6,573 bases of DNA from Gammaproteobacteria bacterium (GCA_013214885.1 JABSRS010000104.1:3189-9761); one strand, 5' to 3'. Positions 1-6,289 are shown, numbered from the stretch's first letter. Numbers and translations: made by a program. Notes: generated from the sequence alone by a model not told the origin.

Positions 1-980
1 GTACGATACCGAATAAACGGAAAGTCACCAGTCGCTAAGTGTGTCGTAACCACCTGGCCACTTTGGCCATCGGGCACGACATTGCCATCGGGATCAACAA
101 TCTCGACAATGATATCTTCTGCCGAAATATGCATACCGCCTTCAGGGCATTGATGGGCAATAAATCCAGCGTCGCGACCGCCATAACCATTGGCCACAGG
201 ACAGCCAAAGACTTGTTCGATGACCTCGCGCTGATGCGAATAGAGCAACTCAGAGGTCACAAATACCACTTTAATCCCCAAGTTATCTAGTTTAAACTCG
301 TGAGCTAAAGCATATTTAGCCATCAACGCATAAACAGATGGATAACCAAACAGCATTTTGGGACGATAGTTGGTTATTTTAAGCAAAAATTGCTCAATTT
401 TTTGCGGGGTTAAGTCAAACGCTGGCAATAATTTAGAGCGTAATAACAGATCTCTAATTTGCTTGATCCGATCCTGGGTACCTAACTCGATTGGTGAGCC
501 CCAAACCACCTGCTCTTTATCGCCAATATCGACCCCCCACCAGCGCGTAGCACGCCATTTTTCAGCGACATCATGGCTAACTCGATCCATCCCAACCAAA
601 AAAGCTAATGGCGTACCAGAAGAGCCAGCGGTCGAAAAATTTATCATTTTCCCAGCGTTAGGGGCTGTTAACTGGGCATAGTTTGCGGTAATTATTGGTT
701 TGGTCAGAAAGGGTAATTTCGATAAATCACTTGCGCAGTGAAAATCATCAGGGGTTAACCCTAATGAATCAAGTAAATCTCGATAATAAGGAATATTTTG
801 ATCGGCATTAGCGATAAAGTTATGTAAGCGCTGACCTTGTTGCTCAATTATTTTATCTTTGGTTAACCACTGACTTAGCTCTAACAACTGGAGAATTCTG
901 ACACTGTGATGTTGTTTTAATTTCTCATGCACAGGAAACAAACAGCGGCTGACAAACTTGGTATATAGTGACTGGTTCAT
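1..980 (-). CDS. CapK/PaaK-like adenylate-forming ligase (phenylacetate-CoA ligase family), 3'-truncated by window edge
   Basis: The frame is open from the ATG at 980-978 to base 1, giving 326 full codons; the family is usually about 430-450 residues, so roughly the last quarter lies outside. Motifs seen in order: STAGSSGTPL at residues 116-125, matching the Ser/Thr/Gly-rich phosphate-binding loop of ANL-type adenylating enzymes; FGYPSVY at 211-217; NGYGGRDAG at 264-272 followed by CPEGGMHI; and TGDFPFIRYR at the cut end, the start of the family's RYRTGD signature. Members activate a carboxylate as acyl-AMP. PaaK itself makes phenylacetyl-CoA, while CapK-type relatives occur in surface-polysaccharide clusters. 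No phenylacetate genes are visible, so a polysaccharide or other role is at least as likely; the substrate is unknown. The start is supported by AGGGAA (989-984) 3 bases ahead. An in-frame stop at 1034-1032 limits any extension. It is transcribed divergently from rsmE. Confidence 0.88.
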   Translation of the reverse strand, partial: MNQSLYTKFVSRCLFPVHEKLKQHHSVRILQLLELSQWLTKDKIIEQQGQRLHNFIANADQNIPYYRDLLDSLGLTPDDFHCASDLSKLPFLTKPIITANYAQLTAPNAGKMINFSTAGSSGTPLAFLVGMDRVSHDVAEKWRATRWWGVDIGDKEQVVWGSPIELGTQDRIKQIRDLLLRSKLLPAFDLTPQKIEQFLLKITNYRPKMLFGYPSVYALMAKYALAHEFKLDNLGIKVVFVTSELLYSHQREVIEQVFGCPVANGYGGRDAGFIAHQCPEGGMHISAEDIIVEIVDPDGNVVPDGQSGQVVTTHLATGDFPFIRYR

Positions 981-1075
981 GACTTCCCTATCTTGACCCG
1001 TAATCAATGAAGTTGCAGGTTTTATGGCGGCTTAAAATCCCGCATTTCCAATGGCCGCGGGTATAAATGTCTTTG

Positions 1076-1105
1076 ATAACATTAATCATAGAACTAATTA
1101 GCCAA
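1076..1105 (-). promoter_or_regulatory. Possible weak promoter for the CapK-like gene
   Basis: On the minus strand TTGGCT (1105-1100) and TGTTAT (1081-1076) lie 18 bp apart, a loose sigma70 match. It would leave a leader of about 90 nt before the ATG at 980. That leader contains GC-rich complementary segments, GCGGC 1027-1031 with GCCGC 1054-1058, and CCCGC 1039-1043 with GCGGG 1057-1061. The two pairings exclude each other. This is the best match I found by eye, but it is weak. Confidence 0.25.
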
Positions 1106-1152
1106 TATAAAACGATTAGATCACTATTTTTTAAATATATCACCACTCAAGG

Positions 1153-1180
1153 TTGAAACCCTTTTTGACCTCTCTATAAT
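1153..1180 (+). promoter_or_regulatory. Sigma70 promoter of the rsmE-gshB-bolA operon
   Basis: TTGAAA (1153-1158) and a perfect TATAAT (1175-1180) are separated by 16 bp. Transcription would start near 1187, leaving a leader of only about 20-25 nt before rsmE. No promoter is apparent in the short junctions between the three operon genes, so this one probably drives all of them. Confidence 0.7.
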
Positions 1181-1211
1181 GCTATTAACTATCCTCAGTT
1201 AACATATGATT

Positions 1212-1943
1212 ATGAGAATCCCGCGAATATATTACTCACAGCAGCTCACTAATGGCGATGAGATTCCCCTTGAGAGCGATGCCGCAAACCATGTTGGTCG
1301 AGTACTTCGCCTCAATAGTGGTGCCGAAATTATCTTATTTAATGGCTTGGGGGGGCAATATCGCGCGACGTTAATCCATAGTGATAAGAAATCGGTCATT
1401 GCCAAGATTAACCAGTTCGAAGACATTTCGGTTGAATCACCACTAAAAATTCATTTAGGCCAAGGGATATCCCGTGGTGACAAAATGGAAATGACCATTC
1501 AAAAAGCGGTAGAACTCGGTGTTAGCACCATTACTCCTTTGTTTAGTGAGCGATGTGGCGTTAAGCTAACTGGTGAGCGACTTGACAAGAAAATGCTGCA
1601 ATGGCAAAAAATTATCATTTCGGCGTGTGAACAATGTGGCCGCAACACCATTATGACGATCAATAAGCCACTGCAATTACACCTGTGGTTAGCGCAGCAA
1701 ACTAACGAATTTAAATTAAATCTCCACCCTCGAGCAACATATTCAATCAACACCCTACCAACCCCTGAGCATGGCATTCGTTTGCTGATAGGCCCAGAGG
1801 GTGGCTTATCAGATCAAGAAATAGATCTAGCCAGCAACGAAGGTTTTGACGAAGTATTAATTGGTCCACGCGTCCTTCGGACCGAAACTGCTGGCTTAAC
1901 CATTATTAGTGCCCTCCAAACTCGTTTTGGCGACTTGGGCTAA
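1212..1943 (+). CDS. rsmE: 16S rRNA (uracil(1498)-N(3))-methyltransferase RsmE
   Basis: RsmE uses S-adenosylmethionine to methylate N3 of U1498 in 16S rRNA of the small ribosomal subunit. The protein has an N-terminal PUA-like RNA-binding part (about residues 1-70) and a C-terminal SPOUT domain with a trefoil knot. Near-invariant stretches are HLGQGISRGDKME, TPLFSERCGVKL, ISACEQCGRN, LNLHPRA, LIGPEGGLS and GPRVLRTETAGL; the last two form the cofactor-binding knot. A second ATG lies six bases upstream (1206, reading MIM). I chose 1212 because E. coli RsmE begins MRIPRIY and this start gives 243 residues, the E. coli length. Neither start has a clear Shine-Dalgarno sequence, so 1206 remains possible. 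It is the first gene of the operon, with gshB following after 14 nt, the same rsmE-gshB order as in E. coli. Confidence 0.97.
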   Translation: MRIPRIYYSQQLTNGDEIPLESDAANHVGRVLRLNSGAEIILFNGLGGQYRATLIHSDKKSVIAKINQFEDISVESPLKIHLGQGISRGDKMEMTIQKAVELGVSTITPLFSERCGVKLTGERLDKKMLQWQKIIISACEQCGRNTIMTINKPLQLHLWLAQQTNEFKLNLHPRATYSINTLPTPEHGIRLLIGPEGGLSDQEIDLASNEGFDEVLIGPRVLRTETAGLTIISALQTRFGDLG

Positions 1944-1957
1944 CATTAGGAATAATC

Positions 1958-2920
1958 ATGACCATTAAACTTGGGATCTTGATGGATCCAATTAAAGACA
2001 TCAATATTAAAAAAGATAGCAGTTTCGCCATGCTAATGGCCGCACAAGCTCGCGGTTATGAATTATATTATCTCGAAATGAAAGATCTTTACCTCGAGCA
2101 AGGTCAAACATACGCTCGAGTTCGCTCATTAACCGTTCAGCAAGATCCCAATGATTGGTATCAATTTAGTAACGAGCAAGAAATAAAATTAAGCGATCTT
2201 GATGTTTTACTGATGCGCAAAGATCCCCCTTTTGACACCGAGTTCATTTACGCCACTTATTTACTAGAGCGCGCCGAAGACTACGGATTATTAGTGGTTA
2301 ACAAACCGCAAAGTTTACGCGATTGTAACGAAAAACTTTATACCGCCTGGTTTAGTGATTTAACTCCGGCGACGTTAGTGACTCGACGCAGTGATAAGAT
2401 TCGTCAATTTTATCAACAGCACCAAGATATGATCTTAAAGCCGCTTGATGGCATGGGCGGAGCGTCAATCTTTAGGGTCAAAGCTGGCGATCCTAACGTT
2501 GGTGTTATTATCGAGACGCTGACTCAACACGAGACGGTATACACCATGGCGCAAGCGTTTGTGCCAGACATTAGCAATGGTGACAAACGTATTTTAATTA
2601 TCGATGGTGAGCCAATGCCTTATTGCTTAGCGCGGATCCCAGCGAAAGGCGAGACCCGTGGCAACTTAGCTGCTGGCGGCCGTGGTGAAGCAAGACCTCT
2701 TTCTGACACCGATTGGGCTATCGCCAGAAAAATCGGTCCAAGCCTCAAAGCAAAAGGCTTAATCTTTGTTGGCTTAGATGTTATTGGCGACAAAGTAACA
2801 GAAATCAATGTCACCAGCCCAACCTGTATCCTTGAAATTGAAGCAGCATTTGATGTTGATATCACAGGGGCTTTAATGGATGCTATTGAGGCTCGTTTAG
2901 CCGCAGCGAAGGAGTCATAA
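1958..2920 (+). CDS. gshB: Glutathione synthetase (prokaryotic type)
   Basis: GshB catalyses the second step of glutathione synthesis in the cytoplasm: gamma-glutamylcysteine + glycine + ATP gives glutathione + ADP + phosphate. The 320-residue protein is close to the E. coli length (316). It shows the pre-ATP-grasp part (LGILMDPI, INIKKDSSFAML), MRKDPPFDTEFIYATY (86-101), NKPQSLRDCNEKL (115-127), the ATP-binding strand LKPLDGMGGASIFR (160-173) with Lys161, the flexible loop ETRGNLAAGGRGE (232-244), and the metal-binding end with Asp274, Glu282 and Asn284 in GLDVIGD and TEINVTSPT. No expected catalytic residue is missing. The start has AGGAA (1948-1952) five bases upstream and matches the family N-terminus. 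Its stop overlaps the bolA start by one base, so the two are probably translationally coupled. The upstream step, gshA, is not in the window. Confidence 0.98.
   Translation: MTIKLGILMDPIKDINIKKDSSFAMLMAAQARGYELYYLEMKDLYLEQGQTYARVRSLTVQQDPNDWYQFSNEQEIKLSDLDVLLMRKDPPFDTEFIYATYLLERAEDYGLLVVNKPQSLRDCNEKLYTAWFSDLTPATLVTRRSDKIRQFYQQHQDMILKPLDGMGGASIFRVKAGDPNVGVIIETLTQHETVYTMAQAFVPDISNGDKRILIIDGEPMPYCLARIPAKGETRGNLAAGGRGEARPLSDTDWAIARKIGPSLKAKGLIFVGLDVIGDKVTEINVTSPTCILEIEAAFDVDITGALMDAIEARLAAAKES
2909..2914 (+). promoter_or_regulatory. Shine-Dalgarno of bolA inside the end of gshB
   Basis: AAGGAG sits five bases before the ATG at 2920, inside the last gshB codons. It is the strongest ribosome-binding site in the window. 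With the shared base in TAATG it fixes the bolA start and indicates coupled translation. Confidence 0.8.
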
Positions 2921-3243
2921 TGGCAAACTCATCACCAGTACAACTGGCCATTGAAACAAAGCTAGCAGCACAATTACAACCTAGTCACTTGTTGGTCGAA
3001 AATGAATCGCACATGCATGCGGTGCCTCCTAATTCTGAGACGCACTTTAAAGTCACGATTGTCAGCAGCCAATTTGACACGATATCGATGGTCAAACGTC
3101 ATCAACTAGTTTATCAAGCGTTAGCCGATGAACTAGCAGGACCGGTCCATGCGCTGGCATTGCACACATTAAGCCCCGAGCAATGGCAAACTCGGATTAA
3201 AGCAATCCCACAATCACCCAATTGTATGGGTGGCGGTAAATAG
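2920..3243 (+). CDS. bolA: BolA family iron-sulfur/redox regulator
   Basis: This 107-residue protein matches E. coli BolA (105 residues) along its length. It has a helix at the N-terminus, NESHMHAVPPNSETHFKV (28-45) corresponding to the E. coli ESYRHNVPAGSESHFKV stretch, RHQLVYQALADEL (60-72), and VHALALHT (76-83) with the family's invariant His77. The tail SPNCMGGGK (99-107) resembles E. coli SPPCRGAG. The histidine-rich loop (His31, His33) and extended C-terminus make it BolA rather than the shorter IbaG/YrbA type. BolA proteins bind [2Fe-2S] clusters together with monothiol glutaredoxins, with glutathione as a ligand, and E. coli BolA also affects morphology and biofilm genes. It overlaps gshB by one base, and no glutaredoxin gene is in view. 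E. coli instead has yqgE after gshB. I infer a shared thiol/Fe-S role for the pair. Confidence 0.93.
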   Translation: MANSSPVQLAIETKLAAQLQPSHLLVENESHMHAVPPNSETHFKVTIVSSQFDTISMVKRHQLVYQALADELAGPVHALALHTLSPEQWQTRIKAIPQSPNCMGGGK

Positions 3244-3251
3244 CCTTAATC

Positions 3252-3287
3252 GCATCAACAGCTAAATTTATATTTAGCTGTTGATGC
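3252..3287 (+). terminator. 16-bp perfect hairpin closing the rsmE-gshB-bolA operon
   Basis: The arms 3252-3267 and 3272-3287 are perfectly complementary (16 bp) around the 4-base loop TTAT, starting eight bases after the bolA stop. What follows is AAAAATTTG, not a proper T-run, so intrinsic termination is uncertain. It may instead protect the mRNA 3' end, or combine both roles. Confidence 0.55.
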
Positions 3288-3358
3288 AAAAATTTGTCAC
3301 TATATCGTTCAAATATTGGTTACAATTAATATTGATTTCAATTGAGATGGATCTTTAA

Positions 3359-3676
3359 ATGTTGAGTAAATTAATAAATTCACTGCTATTAACTATCATG
3401 CTCCTGGTGGCTAGCAAACCAGCGTTAGCTAACGATGGTTTAGAGCAACAATGCTTAGCACTGCCGAGCAGAACTGAGCCTTGCACTAACATCATTTACA
3501 GCAGCTATCACAGCAATGGTAAAAACAAAGTGTTTTGCTTATGTAAAAGTGATAAAAAACAGCTGCTCGATTTATTACAAGCTGGCGCTCACTCAAATCA
3601 GTTGAGAAAACTGATCAGTCAACAACGCTTAACCAGCGCAGAACTCATTTCAATATTAAATAGTGTCACCCTGTAA
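3359..3676 (+). CDS. Small secreted cysteine-containing protein of unknown function
   Basis: I do not recognise a family. The 105-residue product begins with a typical Sec signal peptide: Lys4, a hydrophobic core at about 8-18, and PALA before a likely cleavage after Ala24. The mature part of about 81 residues has four cysteines (Cys32, Cys42, Cys60, Cys62; spacing C-x9-C-x17-C-x-C), which could form two disulfides in the periplasm or, with the CxC pair, bind a metal or act in thiol exchange. The C-terminal third is predicted helical, including LRKLISQQRLTSAEL at 82-96. The start has only a weak, distant GAGATGGA (3344-3351). A TACAAT box at 3321-3326 could be a -10, but no good -35 accompanies it. 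The frame, signal peptide and codon use argue for a real gene. It lies between two hairpins, so it is probably its own unit, upstream of the exported phosphatase. Confidence 0.72.
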   Translation: MLSKLINSLLLTIMLLVASKPALANDGLEQQCLALPSRTEPCTNIIYSSYHSNGKNKVFCLCKSDKKQLLDLLQAGAHSNQLRKLISQQRLTSAELISILNSVTL

Positions 3677-3702
3677 CGGCGTTCCGTTATTACGCATTTT
3701 TT
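3674..3702 (+). terminator. Candidate intrinsic terminator after the small secreted gene
   Basis: TAACGG (3674-3679, including the stop codon) pairs with CCGTTA (3684-3689) around CGTT. An alternative stem pairs GCGT (3679-3682) with ACGC (3692-3695), placed one base before a run of six T (3697-3702). Stems are short, so termination may be partial and allow read-through into the phosphatase gene. Confidence 0.4.
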
Positions 3703-3730
3703 GACAGCCACGAACATTAATGTGTATAAC
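3701..3730 (+). promoter_or_regulatory. Sigma70 promoter of the alkaline phosphatase gene
   Basis: A perfect TTGACA (3701-3706) and TATAAC (3725-3730) are spaced by 18 bp, with the coding start 23 bases beyond the -10. The -35 shares its first two T with the upstream terminator's T-run. I see no convincing Pho box (CTGTCAT-type 11-bp direct repeats), so phosphate control by PhoB is not evident from the sequence. Confidence 0.6.
3714..3723 (+). promoter_or_regulatory. Operator-like palindrome within the phosphatase promoter spacer
   Basis: ACATTAATGT is a perfect 10-bp palindrome lying between the -35 and -10 boxes. The octamer AACATTAA occurs at 3713-3720 and again at 3728-3735, 15 bp apart, the second copy overlapping the -10. 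A protein bound here would block RNA polymerase. The regulator is unknown, and in AT-rich DNA a chance palindrome of this length is possible. Confidence 0.35.
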
Positions 3731-3753
3731 ATTAAACATCCACCAAGAATAAG

Positions 3754-5061
3754 ATGAATTCAATGAAAAAAATTATGAAGTATTTAAGCTTCTCTTTTAG
3801 TACTCTTTTAGTCGCTACTACCGTTCAGAGCGCCCCTAAAAATATTATTATGATTGTCGGTGACGGCATGGGACCAGCCTACACCGCAGCCTATCGCTAT
3901 TTTAGTGATAACCCAGCAACTACCGAAATTGAAGCAACAGTGTTTGACCGAATATTAGTTGGCCGTGCGACAACTTATCCAGCCCCAGTTAGCGGCTATG
4001 TCACTGACAGCGCAGCGTCTGGCACGGCATTAGCAACAGGCCACAAAAGTTACAACGGTGCGATTGGCGTTGATGCCAATAAAAAACCAGTGCAAAGCGT
4101 GCTCGAATATGCCAAAAGTATCGGAAAATCAACTGGCTTAGTCGTTACCTCGCAAATTAATCACGCGACTCCAGCAAGTTATGCCAGTCATGTTGAATCT
4201 CGAAAAATGTACAATAAAATAGCCGATCAGTATTTTGATCTTAAAACCAACGGCAAATTTACCGTCGATGTCATGCTCGGCGGTGGCTGGAATTACTTCA
4301 TTCGTGACGATCGCGATCTCACCAAAGAATTTACTCAAGCTAACTATCAATATATCGACAGCTATCAGCAATTGTCTCAAATCAATAGCGATCAAGTCCT
4401 TGGCTTATTTGCTGACTCTGGACTACCTTGGACCTTAGACGAGCAACACCCTAATCGCTTAAAAGCAATGACGGTTGCCGCCATTGACCGTCTTAATAAT
4501 AATAAGCAGGGCTACTTTGTGTTAATTGAAGCATCACAAATCGATTGGGCTGGTCACTCTAATGATATCGCCTCGGCGATGGCTGAAATGGCCGATTTAA
4601 GTGAAACAGTAGAGTGGTTAGAGCAGTATGTCGCTAGCAACCCTGATACCTTAGTGGTCATGACCGCGGATCATTCAACGGGTGGTTTTACCATTGGCGC
4701 AAATGGCGAATACGCTTGGAAACCACAATTTATTAAGAATTTGACAGCATCTCCAAAAGCCATTGCCAAGTCACAGTTAACCGCAGGGTTTAATAGCGAA
4801 AAAATAGCACAACAGCTCGGGTTTGAATTAACGAGTGATGAAGTAACCGCTTTAAAACAAGCCCATAAAGTTGACCAAAAAACACTGTATATCGCCATCA
4901 AGCATCTGCTAGATATTAGAACCAACACTGGCTGGACCACGAGTGGCCATACGGGGGTCGATGTTCCTGTTTTTGCCTTTGGTGATTCTAAGGAGCTATT
5001 TGCTGGTCAAATAGATAACACCGATATTGCTAAAACTATTTTCAAGTTATTGGGAAAATAA
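3754..5061 (+). CDS. phoA: Secreted alkaline phosphatase, cold-active/marine type
   Basis: The enzyme hydrolyses phosphate monoesters in the periplasm or outside the cell, releasing phosphate. The 435-residue precursor has a signal peptide ending near VQSA (residues 24-27). Catalytic positions, aligned by eye to E. coli PhoA: metal ligand Asp37 in VGDGMG; nucleophile Ser86 in VTDSAASGTALATG; Thr139 in NHATPA; phosphate-binding Arg150 in HVESR; Glu259, Asp264 and His268 in IEASQIDWAGHSND; Asp306 and His307 in TADHSTGG; His399 in TTSGHTG. Where E. coli has Asp153 and Lys328 this protein has His137 and Trp265, the combination known from Vibrio and Antarctic TAB5 enzymes. It has no cysteine, so the E. 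coli disulfides are absent. Possible starts are 3754, 3763 and 3775, all with weak ribosome-binding sites; I kept the longest. It has its own promoter and no sign of truncation. Confidence 0.95.
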   Translation: MNSMKKIMKYLSFSFSTLLVATTVQSAPKNIIMIVGDGMGPAYTAAYRYFSDNPATTEIEATVFDRILVGRATTYPAPVSGYVTDSAASGTALATGHKSYNGAIGVDANKKPVQSVLEYAKSIGKSTGLVVTSQINHATPASYASHVESRKMYNKIADQYFDLKTNGKFTVDVMLGGGWNYFIRDDRDLTKEFTQANYQYIDSYQQLSQINSDQVLGLFADSGLPWTLDEQHPNRLKAMTVAAIDRLNNNKQGYFVLIEASQIDWAGHSNDIASAMAEMADLSETVEWLEQYVASNPDTLVVMTADHSTGGFTIGANGEYAWKPQFIKNLTASPKAIAKSQLTAGFNSEKIAQQLGFELTSDEVTALKQAHKVDQKTLYIAIKHLLDIRTNTGWTTSGHTGVDVPVFAFGDSKELFAGQIDNTDIAKTIFKLLGK

Positions 5062-5068
5062 TTAAAAT

Positions 5069-5112
5069 AGCTAACAAAGGTCTCAGCGATTAAGCTTTTA
5101 TCTTTGTTAGCT
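5069..5112. terminator. 11-bp inverted repeat after the phosphatase gene
   Basis: AGCTAACAAAG (5069-5079) is perfectly complementary to CTTTGTTAGCT (5102-5112), starting eight bases after the phosphatase stop, with a 22-base loop. No T-run follows on the plus strand. On the minus strand the stem would be followed by ATTTTAATT, so it is not a canonical plus-strand terminator despite its position. A 3'-end or mRNA-stabilising role is the simplest reading. Confidence 0.4.
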
Positions 5113-5130
5113 CTCCATTAACGCCTGTAA

Positions 5131-5148
5131 TATACCCAAGCTACTTGG
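5131..5148 (+). repeat. TATACCCAAGCTACTTGG motif, small dyad, possible dispersed repeat
   Basis: The segment contains CCAAG (5136-5140) and CTTGG (5144-5148) around CTA. I recall, without being able to check, similar TATACCCAAGCTACTT strings between genes of marine gammaproteobacteria, so it may be a remnant of a dispersed repeat. It lies where the -35 of rsmC would be. Confidence 0.3.
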
Positions 5149-5156
5149 AAATAAGC

Positions 5157-5162
5157 TATAAT
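5157..5162 (+). promoter_or_regulatory. Candidate -10 box of rsmC
   Basis: A perfect TATAAT lies 32 bases before the rsmC start. The position 16-18 bp upstream (about 5133-5140, TACCCAAG) is a poor -35, so the promoter may be weak or depend on an activator binding the adjacent CCAAG/CTTGG dyad. Confidence 0.4.
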
Positions 5163-5194
5163 CGCCGCTAATTATCTCTTAGTTTATAAATATA

Positions 5195-6241
5195 ATGGCA
5201 AAATTATCTAATCCAAGCCAAGTGCTTGAGCGAAACCTAGCACTTTTTGACAATAAAAGAGTCCTAGTCGCAGGCTTTTCAGACGACCACTTTATTGACC
5301 TTTTAGCGAAATCGGGCGCAACTCAAGTAATGGGTTATGGTCATGATTACCATAACCATTTGGTCGCAAAAAAGAGTTTAGACAGCAGTAACGCTGAGCT
5401 GCAGTTTGGTGCGTACTACGACAATGGTGATCATCAACCGTGGCAACAACTTATTCTGTATTGGCCAAAGGCTAAGCAACGAGCTTTATACTACCTTGCT
5501 AATCTACTGCCACATCTTGAAGATAATGCCGAAATATACCTAGTAGGTGATAATAAAGGCGGCATAAAATCGAGTGTTAAGCAGCTAAAAGACTATTGCG
5601 ACGATGGCATTAAACTCGATTCGGCTCGTCATTGCTCACTGATTCAAGCGACCTACACCCATCAAGCACCAATATTCGACAAAAATAAATGGCTCAAGCA
5701 ATATCAAGTAGATGCTGCAGATATCAAACTAAATGTTATTTCATTGCCAGGTGTTTTTAGCCACGGTGAACTCGACCTTGGCACGCAGTTATTATTAGAG
5801 AATATTGGTCATGTCAAAATGAAACGGACCCTTGATTTTGGTTGCGGTAGTGGCGTTATCGGTAGTTTTATTGGGGTTAAACGTGCGGGAATTCCGATTG
5901 AACTAGTTGATATCGATGCGTTGGCGATTGAGTCTGCCACCCTGACCCTTGCTGCTAATAATGTCCAGGGCAAGGTTTACCCTTCTGATGGTTTTTCTGA
6001 CATTACTGGTAAGTTTGCAACAATCATCTCAAACCCGCCATTTCACACGGGCATCAGAACTGATTATACCGTGCCAGAGCAATTTATGAGCAGCGCGCCG
6101 AAACAGCTCATGGATGGCGGACAATTACGTATTGTGGCCAACAAGTTTTTACGTTATGAGCCTATTATTGAAAAATACTTTGCCAAACTAGAATTAGTGG
6201 CTGACACCACTAAATTTAAAATCTTGTCGGCAAGAACATAA
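5195..6241 (+). CDS. rsmC: 16S rRNA (guanine(1207)-N(2))-methyltransferase RsmC
   Basis: RsmC methylates N2 of G1207 in 16S rRNA of the 30S subunit using S-adenosylmethionine. The 348-residue length fits the family (E. coli 343). The protein is two tandem methyltransferase-like domains. The N-terminal half (about 1-165) is degenerate and lacks the glycine-rich cofactor motif, keeping LILYWPKAKQ (86-95) and LVGDNKGGIKS (116-126). The C-terminal half is catalytic: LPGVFSHGELDLGTQLLL (184-201), the SAM motif LDFGCGSGVIG (213-223), an acidic strand end at LVDID (237-241), and the N6/N2-type catalytic motif NPPF (280-283), followed by GGQLRIVANKFL (308-319). No Shine-Dalgarno sequence is visible before the ATG, but no other start fits the family N-terminus better. 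It stands alone between a hairpin and its own terminator, with no partner gene in view. Confidence 0.96.
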   Translation: MAKLSNPSQVLERNLALFDNKRVLVAGFSDDHFIDLLAKSGATQVMGYGHDYHNHLVAKKSLDSSNAELQFGAYYDNGDHQPWQQLILYWPKAKQRALYYLANLLPHLEDNAEIYLVGDNKGGIKSSVKQLKDYCDDGIKLDSARHCSLIQATYTHQAPIFDKNKWLKQYQVDAADIKLNVISLPGVFSHGELDLGTQLLLENIGHVKMKRTLDFGCGSGVIGSFIGVKRAGIPIELVDIDALAIESATLTLAANNVQGKVYPSDGFSDITGKFATIISNPPFHTGIRTDYTVPEQFMSSAPKQLMDGGQLRIVANKFLRYEPIIEKYFAKLELVADTTKFKILSART

Positions 6242-6259
6242 CTTATTGCCAGTTAAGGT

Positions 6260-6289
6260 AGTGCGTGACATTAATTGCGCACTTCTTTT
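6260..6289 (+). terminator. Intrinsic terminator of rsmC
   Basis: AGTGCG (6260-6265) pairs with CGCACT (6278-6283) around a 12-base loop, followed by TCTTTT (6284-6289). It begins 19 bases after the rsmC stop and is the most conventional terminator in the window. The loop is long, so the fold is moderate. Confidence 0.6.

Noticed and set aside
39..681. Plus-strand open frames within the first 700 bases
   Set aside because: They lie antisense to the CapK-like gene, whose motifs are unmistakable, and their translations show no family features.
1165..1170. TTGACC as the -35 of the rsmE promoter
   Set aside because: It lies only four bases from the TATAAT box. TTGAAA at 1153 has the right spacing.
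3294..3326. TTGTCA (3294-3299) and TACAAT (3321-3326) as a promoter for the small secreted gene
   Set aside because: The 21-bp spacing is too long for sigma70. TACAAT alone may still be a -10, which is noted in the gene entry.
1232..4940. Minus-strand open frames under rsmE, gshB and the phosphatase gene, and one plus-strand frame at 4235-4438
   Set aside because: All overlap well-identified genes in other frames, have no ribosome-binding context and read as low-complexity shadows.
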